Below, one piece after another: positions 55,355-64,000 of a DNA stretch of 64,000 nt. The notes beneath the pieces are model-generated. The model was given only the letters and a program-made list of their open reading frames with translations, made no database searches and was not told the DNA's origin. This DNA is from Azolla caroliniana (Eukaryota; Polypodiophyta), in contig JBHGNT010000015.1 of assembly GCA_043228905.1 (NCBI GenBank), positions 4,030,001 to 4,094,000 on the forward strand, in the 5' to 3' direction. Position 1 is the first letter of the stretch, and every line of letters begins with the position of its first letter. A program made the position numbers and the translations under genes.

Positions 55355-58300
55355 ATGAACAAGGGAAAGAAAATCGTCAGGTTAGTAATATTCTTTACAT
55401 TTTTTAAGATTCCTAAAGATTCCTTAAAGATTCCTTTCCTCAACACATAGAAATTTTATTTTATTTTGTACAACGAACTTGGAAAGCAATTCTGAAAGGC
55501 AGGACCTTCAACGAAAATCTGATGCAGTGCATCGGATTTTCGTTGAAAGGCAGGACCTTCAGCGAAAATCCGATGCAGTGCATCGGATTTTCGCTAAAAC
55601 TCCTGCGATAGTTTTTTATCGCAAAAACAACATTTTTTTCAACGAAAATGTTGTTTTTGCGATAAAAAACTATCGCATGGGACCATAATATTGACGTAAT
55701 TTAGATGATAATTTGCGTGATTTAGAAAAAATTGTACGTTGTTTCTATGTTTTCACCAACGTTTTTAATTTCAGTGAACCCAGACAAAAAGTTCCTTCAT
55801 TTAGATTGAAGATTCGATCTCCGACAAAACGAGATTTTGGCTCCTTCATGAAGGACACGAGTAAAAAGATTTTATTTGACTCAACGGGGGAAGGAGGATC
55901 CAAGTCATCTGTGGCTACTACCAAAATCAACAAAGGTAGTACGCAAGAGGAGAAAACGGTTGAGGTGAAATATAAGGATTACCCCGAACTTGAATGGTGT
56001 CTCTCCTATGTCGAGGAGGATGGGGTGTTGTTATTGATAACAGCAAAATCGGACGGGGAAGGGAAACTTCAGCTTGGAAAAACATTTAATTACGGCATGT
56101 AACCAAGCTAGAGTACGAAGACATTGACTCTACAAGTATTTTAATCGACGTCTCGAGCTCAGTTGGCAATAGGCGATTGCGACTTGATGAGGGAAACCTA
56201 GTACCCGAATCTTGCAATCCCAAGGCTTTGCGTAAAGACCTGCAAACGAAAAATAACTTGTTGGTAGCTCTTCGGCCGTACGTGACAGGAGAGATGATGA
56301 CCGGTGAAGCAGAAACTCCACCGAAAAAGTCTAGGAAGACAAATCCTGTTCAAAAGAAATATACTAAATGACCACGACCCGAAGAAGAAGAAGAAGAAAT
56401 ATTAGAGTTCGTGGAAGAAGAAGACGACCAACAAGTCGACGTCGTGGCTCCAGGCGGACAACTATCTTCTGGTGTCCTGACGTCAGAACAAAATAAAATA
56501 AGAGAAAATATTGTGAAGACTAAACTTGTGCGCAGGGGCCAGCTATTTCATTTGCCCATTACTTCTATCCAGAGGCCCCCCATTGACCCCGTGACTGGAA
56601 GACGTCCCCTGGAAATTAGGGAGCCGCACTCCGTCCATGTGCAAAACCTAAAAAGCAAAATGAAAATCAATCCTCACGCTACTGTGGTGCCATTTTTGGT
56701 AATGGTTGATCAAGAACAATGCCCAACAATAGCAGATTTCAAGTATAGCTCTGCAGACGATTGCATATACTATGTAATCGGAGGATCACATTCAGCCGAA
56801 GCTCAACGACAACTTGTCAAAGAATATCCTCTCACGCCGTTCTTCAAGTACGCCGAATGTAAGGTATATGCAGGACTAACTCATGAGGAGGCGAAGCTGC
56901 TCGCATGGGACCATAACAATGACAACGATTATAGGCAAAAGATGTCATGTATAGAGAGGATAAGATTTTTTCATCATGAATACCTGGATGCCTTGAATCG
57001 TTTTGGTCCAAGATTGTGGCCTAGATTGCAACGCCAGTGTTTATTGGAAGTAGGGATTGCAGTGGATGAGAGTACCAAATCCGAAGGTCTCCGAAAATAT
57101 GATTCTTGGTTTCAACTAGCTTTTCGGACTGGAGAGGTGTGGGATCTCCAAGACAAAATATTCTCTATGTGGGAGCGGAAAGAAGTCAAGGGGCAAAGAT
57201 AAAAAAAGGGAAGAATTGATCCACAAGTTGAGATGAAATCAAAGACCAAGGGAAAAAGCGACTTGGTAATCGAGGAGTTAGCAGAGGACATGAAACTTTT
57301 ACCTTGGAGATCATTACAAGGTATCAAAGATGATAGATTGTTAATATCCGTGCTATCTCGAGTGGTCGCCAAGGAATTTAGTTTGGACGAGATGGTAACA
57401 GACTTGCAAAAGTAAGTGTTTATAGTATACCTTTTCATGAAAGTCTTTAATTATTTTGAATATCTTATTTCTAATTTCATATTGATTGTGCAGTGACAAG
57501 GTATACATGAAGATTCAGGAGTTGATGATGCAAAAACTGAGTTTACCGACATGGGAAGAAGTTGAACAAGCCTGCCCGATAACTTCTTCCTACAAGGCAT
57601 TGGAGGAATATTTTATTGTATTTAGAGAATGGGTATGTGTCTTTTGAATGTTGATATGTTAGAAAGTAATGTTCCCTACTAACAACAATGACACTTGCAG
57701 AAACCATCAAAATCGAAAAAGAACAACGACAATAATGACGGTATTCCAGCGGCCTTCATCACGCACTTAGAACGTGCGAAGTATGAGAAGAGAATGACCA
57801 AAGGGAAGGAAATGGAACTGCTCGAGGATTCGGAGACTGTAAAGAGTTTTTTGCATAGGTCCGATCCTTTCAAATAGCTTCATTATAGTGTTTTCAATGG
57901 TGAAGTATCCCAGATGCTCGAACTGTTACCGAGAAGGCACTACACTTTGCTGATAGCTGACATAGCATATGGTTTCCGTATTGCGGGATCAACATATGAT
58001 GATGTGCCTTTCAAGTACCCTCAGATCGAGAAAATGGTAAAGGATTTCGCAGAACTGACATTGGCCCCCTTGTGGAGGATAGTCATATTTCATAGCATGG
58101 GGCAATCACTGTCAGTCACAACAGCTTTGAAGTCCCGTTGTCATGCCACTGAACATATGCATTGGTGCGTTATAGTTCACTTTTACTCATTACAGTACTT
58201 CTTATTATATGTACACATTTACACCTCTAATACTTTATTTTCTTTCTCTATAGGATCAAAACAAATATTACACGTAGCCCTGGCAATCGAATGGTTAGTG

Positions 58301-58981
58301 CGGTCGAACATTTTTGTGTGGGCTACTATGATTCAATTACAAAGAAGAAGGCTAGAGCACATGTCAATGAGCGTAACGTGGTTAACTACATCATGTGCCC
58401 AGCTGTAACCAAAAAATTAAGACATGTGTCAGGGGATAAAAGTATGGTGAACCCTTATCAAAAACCTCAAAGATTGATCAACCGCCTCATAGAGCTCTTC
58501 TCAAATCCAGATGATTGGGTCCTAGACTTGTTCTCTGGCACAGGTATAATATATATATTTAATTTCAATCCTGTCGATCAAGTTTAAGACGTTACTTCTT
58601 ATATATACTTGTTTGTGTTCATGCGACCATTAGGTACAGCGACAGCTTGTGCATTGAAGATGTTTAGAAATTGTGTTGCATTGGAGAAGGACCCTGCTCA
58701 AGTTAACTTCATCAAAATGAGGATCACAGGAATCTGGGACTGTCCAGATCAGGATCAAGAAGTCAGAGCAAAACACATCAACAAGACAGAGATGTTCCAG
58801 ATGACTTCACGAGAACCAATGGAACCAATTGATGAAGAAGCAGGGGAGCGGTGGACCTAGAAGATGTAGCACAGTTTGACCATACATCAGATTCGGGAGA
58901 GCTTGGAGATGACACAAATGAAAACAGTCTAGAACAATCAACGCCAGAGGAGCCTGCTCTGCCTGATTTGCTTATAGATTG
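55355..58981 (+). pseudogene. ParB-like domain fused to a beta-class amino DNA methyltransferase, six exons
   Basis: Exons: 55355-55380, 55775-57411, 57494-57632, 57701-58164, 58254-58543, 58634-58981; all introns are GT-AG and all joins keep frame, which supports a real gene of about 967 codons. Residues 1-250: no known domain, then an acidic stretch. About 260-405: ParB/sulfiredoxin-like fold, with PITSIQRPPIDP, the box GGSHSAEAQRQL and WDHNNDNDYRQKMSCIERI. About 685: IADIAYGF, in the place of methyltransferase motif IV (DPPY). About 830-870: NPYQKPQRLINRLIELF (motif X) and VLDLFSGTGTATACAL (motif I), then VALEKDP (motif II). Order IV-X-I is beta class, expected to make m6A or m4C in DNA. 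Breaks: frameshift about 56095, TGA 56369 (from CGA), TAA 57200, TAG 57875 (from CAG), frameshift about 58845. Confidence 0.85.
55381..55774 (+). other. intron 1 with three hairpins
   Basis: Donor CAG|GTTAGT, acceptor TTTCAG|TG. Hairpin 1 at 55508-55546 (19-bp arms, one G-U type mismatch), hairpin 2 at 55561-55595 (17-bp arms, perfect), hairpin 3 at 55605-55676 (32-bp perfect arms, 8-nt loop TTTCAACG). Hairpins 1 and 2 belong to a tandem duplication starting AAAGGCAGGACCTTCA. Confidence 0.85.
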
Positions 58982-59708
58982 ATGTAGATGGCGTAATGTA
59001 AAAATTGAGGATTTTGAGGCATAATGTTCACCATCACTTCATATTATATTTGTATATGAGAACATCTGTAATTGTTTATCGTTTAATTAAATTCACATGT
59101 TCATAATTTCCCTTTTTAATCATTATTGGAACCGTAGTTTGTATTTACATATAATTGGTCACCATGCTCTTCTTCAGTTTGAGATATTAACATGATATTG
59201 TAATTTCTCATTTCCGTTAGCATGATTGTATATGAAAAGGCGAATGTTTTTTATAATAAGAGGTTTTTAGTTACCTACGGTTCAAGTCTACTGGTTCCAC
59301 ATAGTATAAATGAATGTCGTACGTAGTTGTTACTCTTACCAATTACATTGTCATGAACTATATGACATTATACAATGAAACTATCGATATACCCGTCCAA
59401 CAAGTGGGGTACTACTTTATTCCTAAACCCAAAACCACATATTTATAATTACGGTTTATGTAGTTTTACTCTATAATTTGAATATGGATACCAATTTTAG
59501 AACTTTATATTGAACCAAGTCTTCAATTGTGCTCCATGATATGCAAATTGACACGAATATGGACACATATACAATTTAGTAATTGCTAGGTTTTTTTTGT
59601 TCTATATTTAACCATCAAGTCGCAAAAGGGGTACGCATGCATCGTATATTTTCGATATCGGGCTAAAATAGGGTACTTTTCTACATCTGGCCAACTATGC
59701 CAAAAGAG
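58982..59708. other. right sub-terminal non-coding region
   Basis: No gene seen. Probably 3' untranslated sequence and transposon end; holds the sub-terminal motif TACGCATGCATCGT at 59632-59645. Confidence 0.5.
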
Positions 59709-59745
59709 AATACGACATATTACCTGTTTCAAATGACCCGGTGTT
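59709..59745 (-). repeat. right terminal inverted repeat
   Basis: Inverted copy of 52068-52104, two mismatches. Confidence 0.95.
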
Positions 59746-59749
59746 AAAA

Positions 59750-60956
59750 CCGCATTTCTGCACGAGGAGCTATAAGAAGAAATCTACATGTAGCAACCCG
59801 AAGGCTTTGAGGAGAAAGGAAAAGTGAATATGGTGTGTCAACTGACGAAAAGCTTGTACGAACTGAAACAAGCTCCATGCCAATGGTACAAGAAATTCGA
59901 GTCCTTCATGATGGAACATCGGTTCTAGAAAACATAGGCCGATCATTATGTGTTCGTCAAAAGGTACGAGGAAGGAGATTTCTTGATTCTCTTGTTATAT
60001 GTTGATGATATGTTGATAGTAGGTCAAGACGCAAGGAAGATTGGAAGCTTGAAGAAAGCTCTCGGCAAATCATTTGCCATGAAAGACCTTGGACCGGCAA
60101 AGCAAATCCTAGGAATGCACATAACCCAAGACAGATCTTGGAAGGTATTATGGTTGTCACAACAGAAGTATGTGACGAAGATCCTAGAGAGGTTCAACAT
60201 GTCGAACGCAAAGTCGGTCGGCTTTGTGTTGCCGACAAACTGCAGATTGAATGCAAAGTAGTGTCCAAAAGGGCAGAAGGAGAAGGCTGAGATGAAGAAG
60301 GTACCATATGCCTCGACTGTCAGCAGTCTAATCTATGCTATGGTCTGTATGAGACCGGACATAGCATTTTTTGTGGGAGTAGTAAGCCGATATATGAGTA
60401 ATCCAAGGAGACAACACTGGGCAGCGGTGAAATGGATACTCAGGTACTTGAAAGGCACCTCGGACGTGTGCCTAAGGTATGGTGTCGGAGAACCTGTACT
60501 GGAAGGTTTTACCGATTCGGACATGAGCCGATCCATGTCAGGGTACGTGATGACCTATGCAGGGGGAGCAGTGTCGTGGTAGTCACGATTGTAGAAGTCT
60601 GTAGCTTTATCCACTACAGAGGTAGAGTATATGGCAGCGGTAGAAGCTGGAAAAGTCCTGATTTGGATGATAAATTTTCTCACCGAACTAGGCATGAAGC
60701 AAAAAGAGTTCTTGCTTCAATGTGATAGCCAAAGCGCCATACACCTAGCCAAGAATGTGACATACCACTCTCGGACCAAGCACATACAAAGGAGGTATCA
60801 CTGGTTGCGGGAGAGAGTCGAAGAAGGAGAGTTTTCTCTCGAAAAGATCCATACTCACGACAATGGATCCGACATGCTGACGAAGAGCCTACCTATGGAT
60901 AGACTTAGAGTCTGTTGACAAAATACAGGACTGACAGATTTCCACCCACAAGAGTG
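59750..60956 (+). pseudogene. Copia-3 gag-pol, last part (reverse transcriptase and RNase H)
   Basis: Resumes at ACC GCA TTT. LLYVDDMLIVG (about 60000), DLGPAKQILGMHI, AMVCMRPDIAFFVGVVSRYM, RNase H CDSQSAIHLAKN, TKHIQRRYHW. Stops against Copia-2: TAA 59773 (Glu), TAG 59791 (Gln), TAG about 59926, TAG 60259 (Gln), TAG 60580 (Gln), TAG 60592 (Gln), TGA 60916 (Arg, CGA). The natural end is TGA at 60954-60956, right at the PPT. Confidence 0.93.
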
Positions 60957-60967
60957 AAGGGGGAGTT

Positions 60968-61567
60968 TGTTGGGAATATGTCCCTCTAGTGGGAGGATGA
61001 CCCGACTATTTTGAAAGACGACAGTCGAAGAGTCGGAAAACAGGAGCCGAGTTGATGAGAAACCAGAATTGTGTAAATAGCCAACTCGGGAGACAATATT
61101 TGTAAATAGTCTTAGTGTGCGCCCCATGAGGGCTATGTATGTAAATAACCAGAAAGTTGCGTAATTATATATGCAACTAGGGCAAACATGTTGTGTTGAA
61201 ATGTAGGAACAGAAGTAGTCGAAAACTCTGTGTAGAAGGTGTAGAGCGTGAGGGAGAGAGAGAGAGTGAGACAGAGAGTGTGTGTGTGAGCCGTGCCATA
61301 GCTGTGTGTGTAACAGCAGACGCGAAGAGCCCTGTGTGGCTGATACACTCTATCGGCAGAGTGTTGTAATCATCTTTGTTCTGTATATACACTGTCTATA
61401 GTGAAGATTTTGTTCTCCCGTGGTTTTTCCCGTTTCAAGGTTTCCACATAAATCTCTATGTACATCTGTCGTTTATCTTGTGTTTGTTATTTTTGGTATT
61501 TCTATGTGATTCGTATTTCAGCGCATTATTTGTCTATGGTGATTTATTCCGCGACGATTTCTCAACA
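60968..61567 (+). repeat. Copia-3 3' LTR
   Basis: TGTTGGGAATATGTCCC ... TTTCTCAACA, 600 bp, matches 42945-43540 with several substitutions. Confidence 0.92.
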
Positions 61568-61687
61568 CTAACAAGAATATTAACACCCTCCCGGACAATC
61601 ATATTATCTGAAGCTTACCATGAAGGAGATTGTTGTAGATATTGTTCACTAATGGCAACAATAACATTTTTCTTCAAAACCAATAAT

Positions 61688-61760
61688 CGCCGACCATGGG
61701 GCTCGAACCCATGACCACAAGGTTAAGAGCCTTGCGCTCTACCATCTGAACTAGGCCGGC
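61688..61760 (-). tRNA. tRNA-Lys(CUU), intact cloverleaf
   Basis: As 12769-12841 with one change in the D stem (GTTC/GAGC, a G-U pair). Confidence 0.72.
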
Positions 61761-62430
61761 TCCATGTGCCGTTTTCACTAAGGTGTATTTACTAGAAGTG
61801 GAGCATATGTTTTACTTTCACAATAGGAGTAAGTGCGCTTCACACCACCGTTGAATTTAGTGTGTGACTTATTACAATTCGAACTATTTTTACGGGTATA
61901 GGGATTTGTGAATATTTAGTTAGAGGCAATTCCGACCTTCCATCGAAGGTACGGCGTCGCTTCCTACCTCCAACAAAGCACTTCTATTCATGTAAAGGTA
62001 ATTGAAAATTTTTCTTTGAAAAGAATATTACGCGGCTTGGCTTTCGTATGACCATATGAGCTCTATGTTTTGGTCAAGTACATTCATGTATCTTTCGTTG
62101 ATTCATACATAAAAAACGAATGGGTTTTTGACCATAGCGCTCGAGCCCATGATGACAAGACTTAGAGTGTTTTCCTCTACCATAAATATAAGTGGCCCAT
62201 GATGACAAGACTTAGAGCGTTTTCCTCTACCATAAATATAAGCGGGCTGGACACCACCTTTACTTAAATCAACCCCAGAACAATTGCATTCTTCCGTGTA
62301 TGCTAAGTCTCCTTTTCTCACATTAACTCCCTCGCGGAGCACCATATGATCTGAGGCTTGCCCGTAAGGAAGTTCTTGCAGATATGGTTCACTAATAGAA
62401 ACAATAACATTTTACTTCTAGACCAATGAT

Positions 62431-62503
62431 CGCCGACCATGGGGCTCGAACCCATGACCACAAGGTTAAGAGCCTTGCGCTCTACCATCTGAGCTAGGTC
62501 GGC
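62431..62503 (-). tRNA. tRNA-Lys(CUU), intact cloverleaf
   Basis: Acceptor GCCGACC/GGTCGGC is fully Watson-Crick paired; all other arms match the consensus. Confidence 0.75.
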
Positions 62504-63167
62504 TTCATGCACTTTTCACTATAATGGTGTATTGACTGGGAGTGGACCAAACGTTTTACTTCCACAATAGGAGTAAGTGCCCTACACACCACCATTGAAT
62601 TTAGTGTGCGACTCATTACAACTCGAACTATTTTCATGGGTATAGGGATTTGTGGAATTTTGAGTTAGAGGCTATTACGATTTTCCATTGAAGGTACGTC
62701 GCCCCTTCGTAACTCCGGCGAAACACTTCTAGTCATCTAAAGGTAACTGCTAAGTTTGGTCTGAAAAGAATATGAAACGGCTTGCGTACGACCATATGAG
62801 CTCGATGTTTTGGTCAAGTACATTCATGCATATTTCGTTGACTACTACAAAATAAAAAATGGTTACTGACGATAGGGCTCGAGCCCATGCTTAGCGAGTT
62901 TTCATCTACTGTAAAACTAACCCGGCTCGACGAGCTCTTTTCATAACTCAACCCCGGAATAACTGCGATCTTCTGTTGATGCTAAGGTGCTTTCTCTCAG
63001 AGTGATGACGCACTTGCAGTCATCTTCACTTGACCCAGCATTTTGTTCTCACAAAAATATTAACACACTCTCGGACAACCATATGATCTGAGGCTTGTCA
63101 TGAAGGAGTTTGTTGCAGATATTGTTCACTACTGTAAACAATAACAGTTTATGTTGACACCAATAAT

Positions 63168-63240
63168 CGCCGACCATGGGGCTCGAACCCATGACCACAA
63201 GGTTAAGAGCCTTGCGCTCTACCATCTGAGCTAGGTCGCT
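63168..63240 (-). pseudogene. tRNA-Lys(CUU)-like, acceptor end damaged
   Basis: 5' acceptor strand is AGCGACC (a base lost relative to GCCGACC); other arms intact. Confidence 0.7.
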
Positions 63241-63911
63241 CCATGTGCTTTTCACTAAGGTGTATTTATTGGGAGTGGACAAAACGTTTTACCTTCACAA
63301 TAGGAGTAAGTGCCCTACACACCACCATTGACTTTAGTGTGCGACTCATTAGAACTCAAACAATTTTCACGGGTATAGGGATTTGTGGAATTTTGAGTTA
63401 GAGGGTATTACGATTTTCCATTGAAGGTACATCGCCGCTTCGTAACTCCGACGAAGCACTTCTAGTCATCTAAAGGTAATTGATAATTTTGCTCTGAAAA
63501 GAATAGGAAGTGGCTTGCGAACGACCATATGAGCTCGATGTTTTGGTCAAGTACATTCATGCATATTTCGTTGACCGCTACAAAATAACAAATGGTTATT
63601 GACCATAGGGCTCGACCCCATGAGCACAAGGCTTAGCGCATTTTCCTCTACTATAAACCTAACCCGGCTCGACGAGCTCTTTCCATAACTCAACCCCAGA
63701 ATAATTGTGATTTTTCGTCAAATACTAAGGCGGCTTATCTCACATTGATGATGCAGATGGAGTTATCTAGACTCTACTCATAATTTTGTTTTAACAAGAA
63801 TATTAACACCCTCACAGACAACAATATGATGTTAGGTTTTTCCGTGAAGGAGTTTCCTGCAGATATTGTGCACAAATAGAAACAATAACATTTTACTTTG
63901 AGACCAATGAT

Positions 63912-63984
63912 CACCAACCATGGGGCTCAAACCCATGACCACAAGGTTAAGAGCCTTGCGCTCTATGATATGAGGTTGGCCAGC
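63912..63984 (-). pseudogene. tRNA-Lys(CUU)-like, degenerate
   Basis: D arm changed (TATGATATGAGGTTGG on plus strand); anticodon arm intact. Confidence 0.65.
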
Positions 63985-64000
63985 TCCACGTGCTTTTCAC

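Larger units (their letters stand above)
52068..59745. mobile_element. 7.68-kb DNA transposon with transposase and ParB-methyltransferase genes
   Basis: Inserted in Copia-3 with a 4-bp AAAA duplication. Terminal inverted repeats are 37 bp (52068-52104 and 59709-59745), beginning AACACCGGGTCATTTG, with two mismatches. Sub-terminal inverted copies of ACGATGCATGCGTA stand at 52158-52171 and 59632-59645. Two divergent genes: a putative transposase on the minus strand (52382-55057) and a ParB-methyltransferase gene on the plus strand (55355-58981). About 280 bp of non-coding sequence lies inside the left end and about 730 bp inside the right end. I know of no described superfamily with this combination; the transposase suggests kinship with large DUF7869-type (KDZ-like) elements, but that placement is inference. 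Confidence 0.92.
42945..61567 (+). mobile_element. Copia-3, Ty1/copia retrotransposon carrying two nested insertions
   Basis: LTRs at 42945-43540 and 60968-61567; perfect 5-bp duplication CTAAC (42940-42944, 61568-61572). PBS ACTGGTATTAGAGC follows the 5' LTR and PPT GAAGGGGGAGTTT precedes the 3' LTR. The internal part is split by Gypsy-2 (45990-51651) and by the DNA transposon (52068-59745). Without them the element is about 5.3 kb, normal for copia. Confidence 0.94.
61573..64000. repeat. tRNA-Lys(CUU) tandem array, segment 4
   Basis: tRNA-like blocks at 61688, 62431, 63168 and 63912 (period 737-744 bp), the most regular part of the array. Continues past the window edge. Confidence 0.88.

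Overview
The window is eukaryotic nuclear DNA made almost entirely of repeats. Chromodomain Ty3/gypsy and Ty1/copia retrotransposons, GT-AG introns, eukaryotic tRNA-Lys(CUU) sequences and stop codons that look like decay of CG and CHG methylated cytosines all point to a plant. The mix with Penelope-like and fungal-like gypsy sequences leans towards a seed-free land plant (bryophyte, lycophyte or fern), but the species cannot be named from the sequence. I see no single-copy host gene.

The substrate is a tandem array of ~0.72-0.74 kb units. Each carries a tRNA-Lys(CUU) sequence on the minus strand and a second, degenerate tRNA-like block. The array is visible at 9.65-13.93, 23.95-28.27, 39.80-42.94 and 61.57-64.00 kb. 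Everything between is younger insertion. (1) 0-9.65 kb: the 3' end of a gypsy element (Gypsy-0), an old minus-strand gag/protease remnant, Copia-4 (3560-8934), and a minus-strand LTR (9199-9650). (2) 13.93-23.95 kb: a decayed fungal-like gypsy (Gypsy-3) split by Copia-1 (16523-21781, TSD AGAGG). (3) 28.27-39.80 kb: a dead minus-strand chromodomain gypsy (Gypsy-1) split by a young, intact Copia-2 (31235-36839, TSD GGTAA). (4) 40.60-41.79 kb: a Penelope-like reverse transcriptase remnant. (5) 42.945-61.567 kb: Copia-3 (TSD CTAAC), itself carrying an intact chromodomain gypsy (Gypsy-2, 45990-51651) and a complete 7.68 kb DNA transposon (52068-59745).

The DNA transposon is the most unusual object. 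It has 37-bp terminal inverted repeats, a 4-bp AAAA target duplication that can be checked against the interrupted copia reading frame, and two divergent genes. One is an intron-poor putative transposase of the DUF7869-like type (minus strand). The other is a six-exon gene (plus strand) predicted to fuse a ParB-like domain to a bacterial-type beta-class amino DNA methyltransferase. Three striking hairpins sit in its first intron. Both genes in this copy carry stops and frameshifts, so the copy is dead, but the architecture is clear.

The gypsy elements show two further mechanisms worth testing: a probable self-primed start of reverse transcription, where a cap-site segment pairs with the sequence just inside the LTR and covaries between families, and a G_UUA_AAC slippery heptamer exactly in the gag/pol overlap. 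Their LTRs also begin with antisense tRNA-like segments.
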